DNA of 64,000 nucleotides from Prosopocoilus inquinatus (GCA_036172665.1 CM069872.1:20005001-20069000); one strand, 5' to 3'; counted from the first letter of the stretch, positions 18,454 through 30,130 are shown. Notes: generated by a model not told the origin, from the letters alone. Made by a program: numbers and translations.

Positions 18454-21400
18454 GTAAGTATACCAAATATATTTTCTTAATAATAGACTTGATCAGAAAC
18501 TCCTCTTCACTTCTAGCAAAGAAGCTGCTTTTACTTTTGGCTAGTCTTTTCACTTTCCTCCTGTAAAGTTTATTTCATGTGCACTTCTGTCTTCACTGGT
18601 GTTCTGAACGTCTTACTTTACAAAAATTTTTTTGTGCAAATCGTTTTTGATTGCAGTGAGAACCTCGAGCAGCCTCTGGACAGCTGTCCAGAGGCTGCTC
18701 GAGGTTCTCACTGCAATCAAAAACGATTTGCACAAAATTTTTCTAAAATCTTTCATTATGCTTTGACAGCAAGCATGGCCGCCTTGCATGGGGGACTCAT
18801 TAGGAGCAAATTCCGCTTCAATTTGTCTATCCTACTGCAATGTTAGGTCAAAAAGCGATAGTAAGATGTCGCTATTTTATATGTTCGTCTTACTTTACCT
18901 ATATGATGGCTTTACAAATAAATTAAAAGACCTGACCTTAATTTATGCTTTACAAAATGATTTTTTAGTTTGATGTTAACCGAGATGGATACGTGAGCTA
19001 TAGTGAACTATGGGAGCTGCTAAGAAGAGACCATCACGGTCTTCCTCAACACGTGATACGCAGAATTCATGAACGTGCAGATAGAAACGACGACGGTCAA
19101 CTCGATTATGATGAATTCGTAGATATGGTCACTCATCCGGATAACAGAGTGTTTTTCAAGCAGTATGTGAACAGGTAGGGGACATCTGCGGTTCTCAACA
19201 AGATTTTATGGCATTTAGGCTCGATACATACGTGCGTGTTTTTGCCACTGTGGTAAAATGCTGGGTGTGTGCTTTAGTCTATAAGATGCAATGTAATGTG
19301 GTACCGCAAGTGTCATAAAATTCACATGTGTGACCATAGCAGCATCGCATCAGCGCCGGAGTTGCGATTTACGTTCCCGTAAATCAAATGTGGTGCTCAC
19401 ATACACCTCTGGCGACCTAGCTGAACGCACATCCATTCTGCGTGCATTTTGTGCTGCAATTCCCTACAAGAACGTTGCAGCGCCGTATATGGCGGATAAG
19501 GGGTTTTCTCCTATTTTAACAGAATTTGTTATTTATTTTATTTTTGGGCTCAGAGTGGGAAAGCTGCTCGGAACTAGACTTTCTAAAGTTTATTTTTTTT
19601 TAAATAAATACAGGGTGTTGATAAAAATCTGTACACATTTTGACACAAAAATAAATTACGAAGTTTTGAAAATTTGATATGCCATCACATTAGTTTAGTG
19701 ATAAGACATTCGTTATGTAACCGAAGTGCTTCGGATTCTATTCCAGGATGTGGTAGAATTTTTCTGTCCTGTTAGTGTTTGCTTAATTAATTTCTGAAAA
19801 AAAATCTTACTTATCACGGGTCAGCAACTCAACTGTTTTGAAGATATATTGGATTTTTTGTTTTAAAATTAAAAAGAGAACTGATTCTTTAGATTTTGAG
19901 AATAATCTCCTCGTTTAGATCTCCACAGCATCTAAGTTGCTGACTCAGCTTATGCATAGCACAGACAGATAGCTTATGGTGCTAAGTTTTAATAGTTCGC
20001 ATTTTAAAGTTCGCTATGTTATCCATTCAGGAACACCATTCGCTGAAAGTCCGTGTAATGGGTCAGCAATTCAGCTCCGGTTATTTGAATGCGGCCTTTG
20101 TAAGTCACATTGACGGTATAATAACCACAATTTATTATTTATTTATTTTAGACAGCGATAGCAAAAAGAATTCCGTTTAAATAATAGAGATTTTTTTATT
20201 TAGGTGATAAAAGGGCAAATGAGGTTAAAAAAAAGTTGCAATAATTGAACAAAAATTGAAAAAGGGTACTCTAAATGGCTCTGTTTCTAACGAAACGAAA
20301 AGATATGCAAAGAGATCTGTAAAATCTAAAAATCTGAAAAAAAAAGGTATTTTACCTAAAATCAGGTGCTTATATTTAATGTTCTAAAATGCAATAACTT
20401 ATCTTTTACTGATATGTTGTGTTATACTGATACGCTATGACAATTAAATAGTTTTAATTAAAAATAGAAAATTTAATAATAATAAAGGTAATAAAAATAT
20501 CGTTGCAAATCGTTTTTGATTGCAGTGAAACCTCAAGCAATGAGCAGTGTGACTCTGTACAGCTGTTTCAGCCCTGTTGGGGCTTCGTCAGCAGAGACGT
20601 AGCTCAACATTCCCACTGCAAACCAAAAACGACTTGTCCAATTTATTTGCAGTTGTGATGTAATAGTGATGAACAGATAAAACAGCGACATCCTACGATC
20701 GCTTGGGGACATACAGCAAAATCCGCTTCAGTTTGTCTATCCTACTGCAATGTCAGGTCAAAAAGCGATCGTAGGATGTCGCTGTTTTATCTGTTCAATA
20801 AAGGTAATGTAATATGAAAAAGAGTACCAGTTACCCAAAACTGCCCATTATCTTACACGCATAAGGTAAATTTAGCCGCAGTTCAGGTAATTATCCGTAA
20901 TTTGGCAACACTAATTGTTAGAGTAGTTTTTTTTAACGAATGGTAAATAAAGAAAAAAACAGATATACAAGCCGTCGCTTCACACAATTAACAACACAAT
21001 TGTAATGAGCTTGTATATCAAATAACACTTTTACAAAATGTACTTTCTAATTATTCGAGGTACGGACCCTTCTCTCACTAACCTTCATAACTAAACTCTT
21101 GGCGGACCGAAGCCTACTAGAATGAACGCGAACCATCGAGAAATTTCAGTAATGTTCTGTGATGCCAGATGGCGTGACTGATGCTAAAAGTAGATCTATT
21201 TGCGCGTCACGGCTATAACATTAATAAATATCTTCGACTCCTTCGGTCTAAAAAACTTCTTATAACATAATCCTACACATGTGCAAACTAATATAAAAGG
21301 AATAACAAGTTCCTGTATTGATTACCTTGTAACAAATGTTAATCAGAGTGCGTTTTTTTTTACAAACTGGGAAACACGGAAAACTCAGATCGAAGGAGTC

Positions 21401-24400
21401 GGTATGAATGCAAACACTAATCGACACATGAAAACTCTATCTCCTATATAGAATCCGCATGCATCGAGTGAGAATCGAACTCACACCTAGAGTTACCCAG
21501 TCGAGCGTCAAATACCGCTGCCAACGGTCCAACCAACTCAGCTATGCAACTCAAGTTTAAATATAATATTTTAAGTTTACACCTATCCGATCACTTTGGT
21601 TAAAAATTGTCCTGGAAAGTCAAAAAATTAAAACAAGAACATAACATCAAAACTGCTACTGTCTCAAGGTAACTTTGAACAGTTTTATTACCTTTTGAAA
21701 TAAATAGACTGAGAATTTGTGTACAGTACCAACTTGTCTATTTATATTAAATTTGAATGGTTCTTAAACATTTTTACTAAAACATAAAAAACAGACAGAA
21801 AATACGTAAACAGCCTCTTTTGCTCGAACTCACTAGAATGAACTCGTAGCTTCATTAACGTTCTATGACGCATGGTGGCGTGACTGATGCTAAAATTGAT
21901 CTGTTTGCGCGTCACGGCTGTAACAATATGATAAAACTTTAAATCGTTAGCTGTACTACGTTATCTACTACATTGCTGCTACTTTGTTTAATAAAGTTAA
22001 ATTTCAGAACACTTTAATTACAAGCTGTCGCTTTACACAATTAACAACATAATAGTAATGAGCTTGTCTATCAAATAACAATTTTACAAAATGTACTTTC
22101 TACTTATTCGAGGTACAAACCCTTCGCTTGCTAACTTAATAACTAAACTCCTGGAGGACCGTTACGACTTTTATAGCAGATCTCTGCAGTCCAAAACATA
22201 CTGGAATGGACGAAAAACGTACGATAACATTCTGTGACGCAAGATGGGGCAACGGGCGCTAAAAATTTGCACGTCATGGCTGTAACAATACCATATTTTT
22301 TATCACTAAGGGTCGTTAATGAATTAAATCAATATTATTATTGCGTTTTTCGCTGGTTGAACCAGTGTGCACTGAGTGTATCTCCATCTCTGTTCAGCTT
22401 TATTTAATAAAACGAGATAGAGACACACTCAGTGCACACTGGTTCAACCAGCGAAAAACGCTATTAGAGCAAAAGAGGAGACGCTTCTTGTCAATTTTCA
22501 GTTGACATATCTCAGTTATACATTTTTCAAATATGGCGTACATAGGTAGTCATTATTAAAATTCAATTTTCTTTCGTTTACGACGATAATATATTCATAT
22601 TTATAATGATCGGAACAGATCAAACAAATTTTCTAATTTGAACAACTCTGTAGCACTAAAAATAAGAAAGTTAGCAACAGTGCCGACTTACTTTGAAACA
22701 GGGTGTACAGCTAGGTGCTTTTGGTGAAGACGAGTAGCATATTAATGCGTATTCATCAAAAAATGACAAATGCAGTGCCGGTGCCGTACAGCTAAAAACC
22801 GTACGTGTACAGAGTGGACCATTTTTGATGGTTTTCCAGGGTTTCTCAGTTATTTAAAGCAGCAGAAGAAAACCGTTCCCGCGACCCAGTGCTACTTTTT
22901 CGAGAAAAACTCAGTGGAGAAAACAAAAGTTAGCTATCTCGATTCGTTCGGGAAATATCGGCCGAAAACGAATTTTCGCGAAAAACTATTTTTCACAATA
23001 TCTCGGCGCAATTTGATGAGATATTTTGGAAATTCAAAAACTGTTTTATTCAGCAATGAGCGGATATCTAACTGACGTTATTGTCTTTCGTAAAAGCCGC
23101 ACCAGTTTTCCGAAACCGAATATAATTTTAAAATTTTAGGAAAATTTTGTGCAAATCGTTCTTGATTGCAGTGAAAACCTCGAGCAGCCTCTGGACAGCT
23201 GTTTCAGCCCTGCTTGGGGCTTCTTCAGCAGAGACGTAGCTCGACATTTCCACTGCAGACCAAAAACGACTTGCCCAATTTATTCGCAATTGCGATGTAA
23301 GAATGATGAAGAGATAAAATAGCGACATCTTACTATCGCTTTTTGACCTGACATTGCAGTAGGATAGACAAATTGAAGCGGGATTTGCTCCTAATAAGTC
23401 CCCCATGCAAGGCGCCCATGCTTGCTGTCAAAGCATAATGAAAGATTTAGAAAAATTTTGTGCAAATCGTTCTTGATTGCAGTGAAAACCTCGAGCAGCC
23501 TCTGGACAGCTGTTTCAGCCCTGCTTGGGGCTTCTTCAGCAGAGACGTAGCTCGACATTTCCACTGCAGACCAAAAACGACTTGCCCAATTTATTCGCAA
23601 TTGCGATGTAAGAATGATGAAGAGATAAAATAGCGACATCTTACTATCGCTTTTTGACCTGACATTGCAGTAGGATAGACTTATTAGGAGCAAATCCCGC
23701 TTCAATTTGTCTATCCTACTGCAATGTCAGGTCAAAAAGCGATAGTAAGATGTCGCTATTTTATCTCTTCATCATTCTTACATCGCAATTGCGAATAAAT
23801 TGGGCAAGTCGTTTTTGGTCTGCAGTGGAAATGTCGAGCTACGTCTCTGCTGAAGAAGCCCCAAGCAGGGCTGAAACAGCTGTCCAGAGGCTGCTCGAGG
23901 TTTTCACTGCAATCAAGAACGATTTGCACAAAATTTTTCTAAATCTTTCATTATGCTTTGACAGCAAGCATGGCCGCCTTGCATGGGGGACTTATTAGGA
24001 GCAAATCCCGCTTCAATTTCTCTATCCTACTGCAATGTCAGGTCAAAAAGCGATAGTAAGATGTCGCTATTTTATCTCTTTAAAATTTTAAATGGAAACC
24101 TCAGTTGGCTATGACACCAGTAAATTGCTTGTTTCCTTACCTTTTCAAAAATATATAACTCGATGCATTTATTTTCATAAACAACGAAATTATTGAATGT
24201 TTTCATTTTTCTATCACCACAAAGAATGAATACGACAGTAAGTAGGCTTAGATTGCTAAATTCAACAAATGAAGAAATAAATCATAATGTGACGCTGTCC
24301 TGTCAAAATTAAAAGAGATCACGTTACGATGGTTTCTTACGATAATTTGAAGACACCAATAAAATACTGATTTAATTAGCTTTATAAAAATGTATGGTTT

Positions 24401-27400
24401 AATTATTTTAAGATATATACAGATATTATTTTTTTTATTTTCTATTAAATAACAAGTTACCTATGCACCAGAAACTAAAAGAAATTCAGTTGGTTTTTTC
24501 AAAAAATCAATTGGTAAAACCTATTTATAACATGCTACAATTCTGAACCCAATTGTAAGCACTATTAAATATTATTGAGTCATTTAAATCGCCAGATTAA
24601 TTAACTTAGCATGAATACGATCGAGTTCAAAATTCTACATCAATTAGAAAATAGAAATAATAATTAGTAATGCATAAAGTACTGCGACTTACACAAAACT
24701 ACTGATAATTTCTTAAAGAAAAAAACTCTTCAATAGAAAACATTAAACAAGAAAGAAGGTTTCTTAACTACTTATTCCTATTTACTAAAATAAATGTTCA
24801 AACTGCCTACCGTTTTCTCGGAGGCAAATTTGACATCTTTTGTTAATCGAGTTTATTGCGTTTTGAATTTGAAATGGTGAAATTTTGCGAAAAGCATTCT
24901 CTATATTATTTTCTAAAACATTGATAGTATTATTTTGTTTCGAATAAACGTAGTTCTTTAAATTGCCCGACAGAAAAAAATCTAGAGGCGTTATATCCGG
25001 TGTTCTTGGAGGCCATTTTATAGGTCCATTAGGACCAATCCATTTGTCAGTAAAACGCTGGTTTAAAACATTTTGAGTTAAAAATGAAGCATGTGGTGGT
25101 GCTCCATCTAATTGAAACCAGGCTGCTTCTTTTTCATTATTCTGCATATTATTCAGAAATTGTGTCAAATGTATATTTAGCAACTCAACATAGAGAGCAG
25201 CATTCAAATTTTGCTCATACGTAAAATAGTGTAATTTGTTCTTTTTAAGAAAACTACAAACATTCACTCCAAATCGTCCTTGCCGACGTCGAGTTGTTGT
25301 GGCATGAGGATTTTCATTGCTCCAGTGATGATGATTATGACGATTAAATGTTCCGTCGCTGGTAAATCGGGCTTCGTCACTCCAAATGATGTTATTTTGG
25401 AAAGTATTGTCCAATCTACACTTATTTAACTACCATTGACAAAATTCTGTCCTTTTTTGAAAATCTTCCGGATATAGAAAATGATTCATTCTGATTCTGT
25501 ATGGTCTAAATTTATGCTCTTGTAAAATTTGTAAAGTTTTTGTTTTACTTACTCCTATATCGTTTTCTATTTCTCTCGAAGAAATATTTGGATTGGCTTC
25601 AACCAACGCCAAAACGTTCATAACCTCATTTTCTTTCTCAGGTTTACTGTACTTTTTTGGTTTGGGTTTCTCAAAAGCTCCATACAGTTTTAAATTATTT
25701 TCAATTCTCTTATAAACTTTTGAATCTGGTTTCGGATGTTGTAATTAAATCCTTCCCGCTCTCGATATATGCTGTAAGCATGTCCCATTTCTCCAAATTA
25801 TCGTAAGAAACCATCGTAACGTGATCTCTTTTAATTTTGACAGGACAGCGTCACATTATGTCTTTTTTCCTGAGAAATGGATTGGTCCTAATGGACCTAT
25901 AAAATGGCCTCCAAGAACACCGGATATAACGCCTCTAGATTTTTTTCTGTCGGGCAATTTAAAGAACTACGTTTATTCGAAACAAAATAATACTATCAAT
26001 GTTTTAGAAAATAATATAGAGAATGCTTTTCGCAAAATTTCACCATTTCAAATTCAAAACGCAATAAACTCGATTAACAAAAGATGTCAAATTTGCCTCC
26101 GAGAAAACGGTAGGCAGTTTGAACATTTATTTTAGTAAATAGGAATAAGTAGTTAAGAAACCTTCTTTCTTGTTTAATGTTTTCTATTGAAGAGTTTTTT
26201 TCTTTAAGAAATTATCAGTAGTTTTGTGTAAGTCGCAGTACTTTATGCATTACTAATTATTATTTCTATTTTCTAATTGATGTAGAATTTTGAACTCGGT
26301 CGTATTCATGCTAAGTTAATTAATCTGGCGATTTAAATGACTCAATAATATTTAATAGTGCTTACAATTGGGTTCAGAATTGTAGCATGTTATAAATAGG
26401 TTTTACCAATTGATTTTTTGAAAAAACCAACTGAATTTCTTTTAGTTTCTGGTGCATAGGTAACTTGTTATTTAATAGAAAATAAAAAAAATAATATCTG
26501 TATATATCTTAAAATAATTAAACCATACATTTTTGTAAAGCTTATTAAATCAGTATTTTATTGGTGTCTTCAAATTATCGTAAGAAACCATCGTAACGTG
26601 ATCTCTTTTAATTTTGACAGGACAGCGTCACATTATGATTTATTTCTTCATTTGTTGAATTTAGCAATCTAAGCCTACTTACTGTCGTATTCATTCTTTG
26701 TGGTGATAGAAAAATGAAAACATTCAATAATTTCGTTGTTTATGAAAATAAATGCATCGAGTTATATATTTTTGAAAAGGTAAGGAAACAAGCAATTTAC
26801 TGGTGTCATAGCCAACTGAGGTTTCCATTTAAAATTTTAAAGTTATATTCGGTTTCGCAAAACTGGTGCGGCTTTTACGAAAGACAATAACGTCAGTTAG
26901 ATATCCGCTCATTGCTGAATAAAACAGTTTTTGAATTTTCAAAATATCTCATCAAATTGGCGAGATATTGTGAAAAATAGTTTTTCGCGAAAATTCGTTT
27001 TCGGCCGATATTTCCCGAACGAATCGAGATAGCTAACTTTTGTTTTCTCCACTGAGTTTTTCTCGAAAAAGTAGCACTGGGTCGCGGGAACGGTTTTCTT
27101 CTGCTGCTTTAAATAACTGAGAAATCCTGGAAAACCATCAAAAATGGTCCACTCTGTACATCAAACCGAACTGCGAGAAGAAAACTAATGATAGATGAAC
27201 CTGCGAAACCGCACCGTCACCGCAACGTACGTGTGCGGTGTTTCGTTAGATCTATGGTTTCATAGACTGCAAATGCAACGTCGTTGCGGCAAAATATGTA
27301 CGTGCGTATCTAGCCTTACGAGAAAAAAGTTACCGTTCACATATTCTAGATCAGACCTTAGCATGGTAGGGGAACATGACGAGGTATATCCCCTTTCTTC

Positions 27401-28405
27401 GCGATATTAGTTGCGCGCTTATCTCAGCAACCAATCACACTGGGACCTTTTTTGTAACTTCTGTGTGATCACACTTGTTTGTTAATGGATTCATTGTTAC
27501 CGTCGATGGGTGGGGGATACTACAAGCTGGCTCTTCTCGTATTTTATGCCCAGGTTTGTTCTAGATACATGAACATCTTGCTGCCACATCCGAAGTACTC
27601 GTCGGAAAAGCGGGATGTAACCGATGGGCAATACGAGGACCAATATTCATGTTCGCCCCCGGCCGTGGGCATGATTTCCTTGTCCGTTATCATCTTGATA
27701 TTATTCTTCGTAGAGATAGCGAAAGCTAGTGATCATTTCGGCTCGGGCCCCATCGCCCTGGCTTTAATGTACGATCCGCACCGACGAAGAGAAGTCTGGC
27801 GGTTCATCACTTACATGTTCGTTCACATCGGGTATTTCCATCTCATAGTCAATCTGCTGGTGCAAATTATGCTCGGCGTCCCCCTCGAAATGGTTCATCA
27901 CTGGTGGCGAGTCTTGATAATTTATTTCGCTGGCGTCCTCGCCGGATCTCTCGGCACCAGCATAACTGATCCGACGGTGAGGTTGGCCGGAGCTAGCGGT
28001 GGGGTGTATTCGTTGATCACCGCGCACATTGCAACCATTGTAATGGTAAGTCTCCCATTCGTGTTCGACCAAAATGTTTTATTTTTGTTGCCATAGAATT
28101 GGAATGAAATGTCTTACCCATACGTCCAGCTGTTAATCTTCTTGGTGATAACCGTCAGCGACGTTGGTACCGCTATATACAACCGTTACGTGCTTGATAA
28201 AGACGAGCACATCGGGTACGCGGCTCATTTGTGTGGGGCGGTAGCCGGGTTGCTCGTCGGCATCACCCTGCTAAGGAATCTTGAGAAACATCGCACTGAG
28301 AAAATCCTGCAGAAAATCGCTATCGTCGTCTACGTTTTGCTGATGGGCACGGCTATTTTGTGGCACTTTGTTTACCCCAGTTACTTCCCCGTGCAAACTG
28401 TTTAA
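18370..28405 (+). CDS. rho-4-like: EF-hand rhomboid intramembrane serine protease (rho-4/RHBDL-like), four exons
   Basis: Exons 18370-18453, 18969-19174, 27565-28045 and 28097-28405 join in matching phases (0, 2, 0) into 1080 nt, 359 aa. The cytosolic N-terminus has two canonical EF-hand loops (D30-E41, D66-E77), each with Gly at position 6 and Glu at 12. The rhomboid core follows: a first membrane helix (about 131-148), a WR motif in loop 1 (W175-R176), H189 and N193 in helix 2, the catalytic Ser in GASGG (S241) and the catalytic His in YAAHLCG (H301). Rhomboids cleave single-pass proteins inside the membrane; EF-hands suggest calcium control, as known for Drosophila rho-4. The start ATG has A at -3. 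Intron 2 is 8.4 kb and full of transposons. No lesion is seen; assignment within the EF-hand group is by architecture. Confidence 0.88.
18622..18885. mobile_element. ~311-bp-repeat element in rho-4 intron 1, exact 13-bp TSD
   Basis: Flanked by CGTCTTACTTTAC at 18609-18621 and 18886-18898. The left half is a perfect palindrome of about 100 bp centred on GGACAGCTGTCC (near 18684). A single-copy right part ends GCTATTTTATATGTT. It lies wholly inside intron 1. Confidence 0.85.
18969..19174 (+). CDS. rho-4-like: rho-4-like exon 2 (paired EF-hands)
   Basis: Acceptor TGATTTTTTAG, donor AG|GTAGGG. The 206-nt exon encodes both EF loops (DVNRDGYVSYSE and DRNDDGQLDYDE) and ends in phase 2 within an Arg codon. 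Confidence 0.9.
19175..20480 (+). other. Start of rho-4 intron 2, no element identified
   Basis: No exon fitting the required phase was found. A TACAGGGTGTTGATAA string at about 19609 resembles a mariner-type end, but I found no partner. The rest is AT-rich single-copy-looking sequence. Confidence 0.5.
20493..20796. mobile_element. ~311-bp-repeat element, 12-13-bp TSD
   Basis: Flanked by AATAAAGGTAAT (20481-20492 and 20797-20808; a 13th base differs T/C). It contains the same landmarks as the other copies, with an internal deletion and an inverted right part, and ends GCTGTTTTATCTGTT. Confidence 0.75.
20966..21237. repeat. Direct repeat R1 (LTR-like, unclassified)
   Basis: Begins ACAAGCCGTCGCTTCACAC and ends CGTCACGGCTATAACA. 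A related unit lies at 22017-22293, and the last ~100 bp recur at 21830-21932. On the - strand it begins TGTTATAGCCGTGACG, which looks like an LTR start, but the other end is not CA. It may be a small LTR-type or other non-autonomous element. Confidence 0.5.
21460..21548 (-). tRNA. tRNA-like sequence (degenerate class II tRNA or SINE head)
   Basis: On the - strand an 89-nt tRNA-like stretch has 6 of 7 acceptor pairs (TGCATAG / CGATGCA), an A box (TAGCTGAGTTGG), a B box (GAGTTCGATTC) and a T stem GTGAG/CTCAC. The length suggests a long variable arm (Leu/Ser type). The anticodon stem has a mismatch and I cannot assign the anticodon. It lies between copies of an unclassified direct repeat, so a tRNA-derived SINE or pseudogene is more likely than a working tRNA. 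Confidence 0.4.
22017..22293. repeat. Direct repeat R2, partner of 20966-21237
   Basis: Begins ACAAGCTGTCGCTTTACAC and ends CGTCATGGCTGTAACA. It is roughly 80% similar by eye to 20966-21237, with an extra insertion near 22160-22195. Confidence 0.5.
22343..22461. mobile_element. Small perfect-armed hairpin element
   Basis: GCGTTTTTCGCTGGTTGAAC at 22343 is exactly inverted at 22442-22461. The arms continue through CCAGTGTGCACTGAGTGT, about 38 bp, followed by an imperfect ATCTCxATCTC. The loop is about 25 bp. Confidence 0.7.
23139..24078. mobile_element. ~311-bp-repeat element: two direct units and one inverted, 12-13-bp TSD
   Basis: Two units repeat with a 311-bp period (GCAAATCGTTCTTGATTGC at 23151 and 23462); a third is inverted after about 23680. 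The flanks TTTAAAATTTTA (23127-23138 and 24079-24090) are the target duplication. The intact right arm of the host mariner preserves the empty site with one copy of CTTTAAAATTTTA, which proves insertion. Confidence 0.88.
24785..25735 (-). pseudogene. DD41D (rosa-type) mariner transposase, near full length, broken
   Basis: A helix-turn-helix N-terminal part (25735-25433; ISSREIENDIGVSKTKTLQIL) and a catalytic part (25414-24785) share one frame, split only by a TAG codon at 25430-25432 after ...FCQW. A further frame change lies near the N-terminus (about 25735). The catalytic triad is D in WSDEARF, D in LDGAPPH and D in TPLDFF. The last two are separated by 41 residues, the DD41D signature of rosa-type mariners rather than the DD34D of classic mariner. 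The C-terminus is CLRENGRQFEHLF. A second copy of the last 87 codons is inverted at 25875-26135. Confidence 0.8.
25875..26135 (+). pseudogene. Inverted duplicate of the DD41D transposase C-terminus
   Basis: Encodes the same C-terminal residues as 24785-25045 (WIGPNGPIKW through NGRQFEHLF) on the opposite strand, with no visible change. It is part of the right foldback arm. Confidence 0.8.
27565..28405 (+). CDS. rho-4-like: rho-4-like exons 3 and 4 (protease domain)
   Basis: Exon 3 (27565-28045) follows the acceptor GTTTGTTCTAG; its first base completes the Arg codon split by intron 2. It ends before a 51-bp intron (28046-28096, GTAAGT...CCATAG). Exon 4 ends in TAA at 28403-28405. An upstream in-frame ATG (27485) would give an alternative start, but it lies in the intron side of the acceptor and lacks the EF-hands. 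Confidence 0.9.
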
Positions 28406-29220
28406 TTTAATAAGTATTAGAGAAGGCAGCAGGTTTATTTTCGTTTAGCTTTTTACACTTCTTGTATAGCGCGCGCGTGCGCGCGTGTGTTTACACAAGT
28501 ATTATTTTGATAAGGTATTGTTTATATGATAGAAATGATGCAGTCCTAGGTGATTTGCCCCCCAAAAGACAACAGCAAGTACTTATTTTTATTTAGCATC
28601 GTTTTCTATCTGTTTATATTTAGAGCGGCAGCATATCATTTATTATTATCATTATTATTTACTAGTATTAGTTTTATTAAAGCACTCTTTACATCACGCG
28701 TTAAGTTGGGCTCTCTGTGGACTATTTTGCTTGCAGTGCACATTTACTGTATGTCATGAATTTGAGCGTACCTCGCATTACTGTGATACATGTGAAAGAA
28801 GAAGAAGAAGGAGAGTCGTCAGTAAGTACAAATCGTCGAGTTTCCTGCATGAACAAAAAAAATATATATACCTGTGAAAATTTGTAAATGTGACTGCACT
28901 ATCTTGAGCCTGTATACTATAAGTATTATTTTATTTAAATTAGAAATTCAGAGATGGTTACAAATAATCGCGTACTATTGTGGCCTTGAGCAAATGTATT
29001 ATTTTTAATGTGCAGAGAAGGTAGGGGATTTCGCAAAGCCTTTTGTATTGTGACAAATGCTCGGGCAGCTTGAAGAAGGCAAATGTAAAGTTTCAGAAGC
29101 TCTTTTTGAATAATTGTTAATTGGCTGTGAGGCTTTGCGTTATTTTGGCTAAAACATATTACATGACTATTTTATCGTATTATATTTTTATACAATAAAT
29201 GTTTGTTCTTGAAATTTTAT
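28406..29220 (+). other. rho-4-like 3' UTR
   Basis: Non-coding sequence from the stop codon to an AATAAA signal at 29194-29199. It includes a GCGCGCGCGTGCGCGCGTGTG run near 28469. The next ~900 bp (29221-30130) hold nothing I recognise. Confidence 0.55.
29194..29199 (+). terminator. Polyadenylation signal AATAAA (rho-4-like gene)
   Basis: AATAAA followed by TGTTTGTTCTTG, a GU/U-rich downstream element; about 790 bp after the stop codon. Confidence 0.55.
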
Positions 29221-30130
29221 TTCATTTCAATATCGAGTTGCCCAATGATGAAGTAATGTGAACACATGAGGCTGCTATGGTTTGAAAAACCTATATGTAC
29301 CAAGCTTTGTGTCACATTTATTTTCCGTCTGGCGCAATAATCGACTGGCGACGTAGTTTTTGGGTGAACGTAGCGTTGTATTTCCTCCATCGAAAGACAT
29401 AGTGTATTTTTATTGCAGTTTATGTTCATTGCCGCAAAATCAAAAAAAAAGTCATGAAATTCTGAATGTACGAAATATTTCGATGAAATGAAATTTATGT
29501 AGAATATTTCATTTGAAATGTTTCTGCTTTACAACACTGGGAAAAACAGTGTTTAGGCTTGCATAGTTTTGGTAAGAATAATTCATGTACTGCGCGTTGC
29601 CTTCATCCTAACCTAAAAACTCTTACCATTTTCCGTTTCGGTTTTTTTTGTAAGCCTTATAACTTGAGGACCTGTCTGGACCTGAATTTCGGTCCTACAT
29701 TTTATAAATACGGGCCTGATATTCTCCTCTCACAACATGGTTGCCGCTGGTTGACGGAGGTCCAAGGCGACATCGACAAGTTTACGTTCTGATTATTTCT
29801 TATTCTGTGGCTTTGATTTGTCCTTCTCTGTGCAGTTTCGCTGCATTAATTTAATTTTTGGAGTGCATGTACGTAGTTAGTATGTGGGAAGTTGTCTGAT
29901 GCAATATCGGACAGATTCGACATTTGTCGGGCGAATGATGTGTGAGTCAGGCATACGTCACACGTCCAGCTGAAGCTCTATATCGTTCTTATTCGAAATT
30001 TTTAGTATTTTAATCAACGATCATAAAAAATATGAAGTAAAATGTAAGCTTAGGTTAATTAAATACACCGTGTCTCAGAACTCGCGCCCCAGAGAACAAG
30101 GGCAAATGCCAATATCATTGGTACACATTG

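Larger units (their letters stand above)
22810..27156. mobile_element. Foldback DD41D mariner element with 1.28-kb inverted arms
   Basis: Ends CAGAGTGGACC / GGTCCACTCTG, flanked by TA (22808-22809, 27157-27158). The left arm (22810-23138 plus 24079-25045) is the inverse of 25875-27156 with very few differences. The 25046-25874 spacer carries the N-terminal part of the transposase. A 0.94-kb repeat array (23139-24078) later landed in the left arm. The arms contain the transposase 3' end, so both carry the same C-terminal coding segment. The whole element sits inside rho-4 intron 2. Confidence 0.85.

Noticed and set aside
21460..21548. Functional tRNA gene
   Set aside because: The anticodon stem is mismatched, the anticodon is unclear and it is surrounded by dispersed repeats; listed only as tRNA-like.
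27485..28045. Rhomboid gene starting at the ATG near 27485
   Set aside because: The reading upstream of 27565 is intron side: a good acceptor lies at 27564 and its phase fits the EF-hand exon exactly, so this ATG is not the likely start.
29559..29792. 77-codon ORF downstream of the rho-4-like gene
   Set aside because: No domain, no gene context; lengths like this arise by chance.
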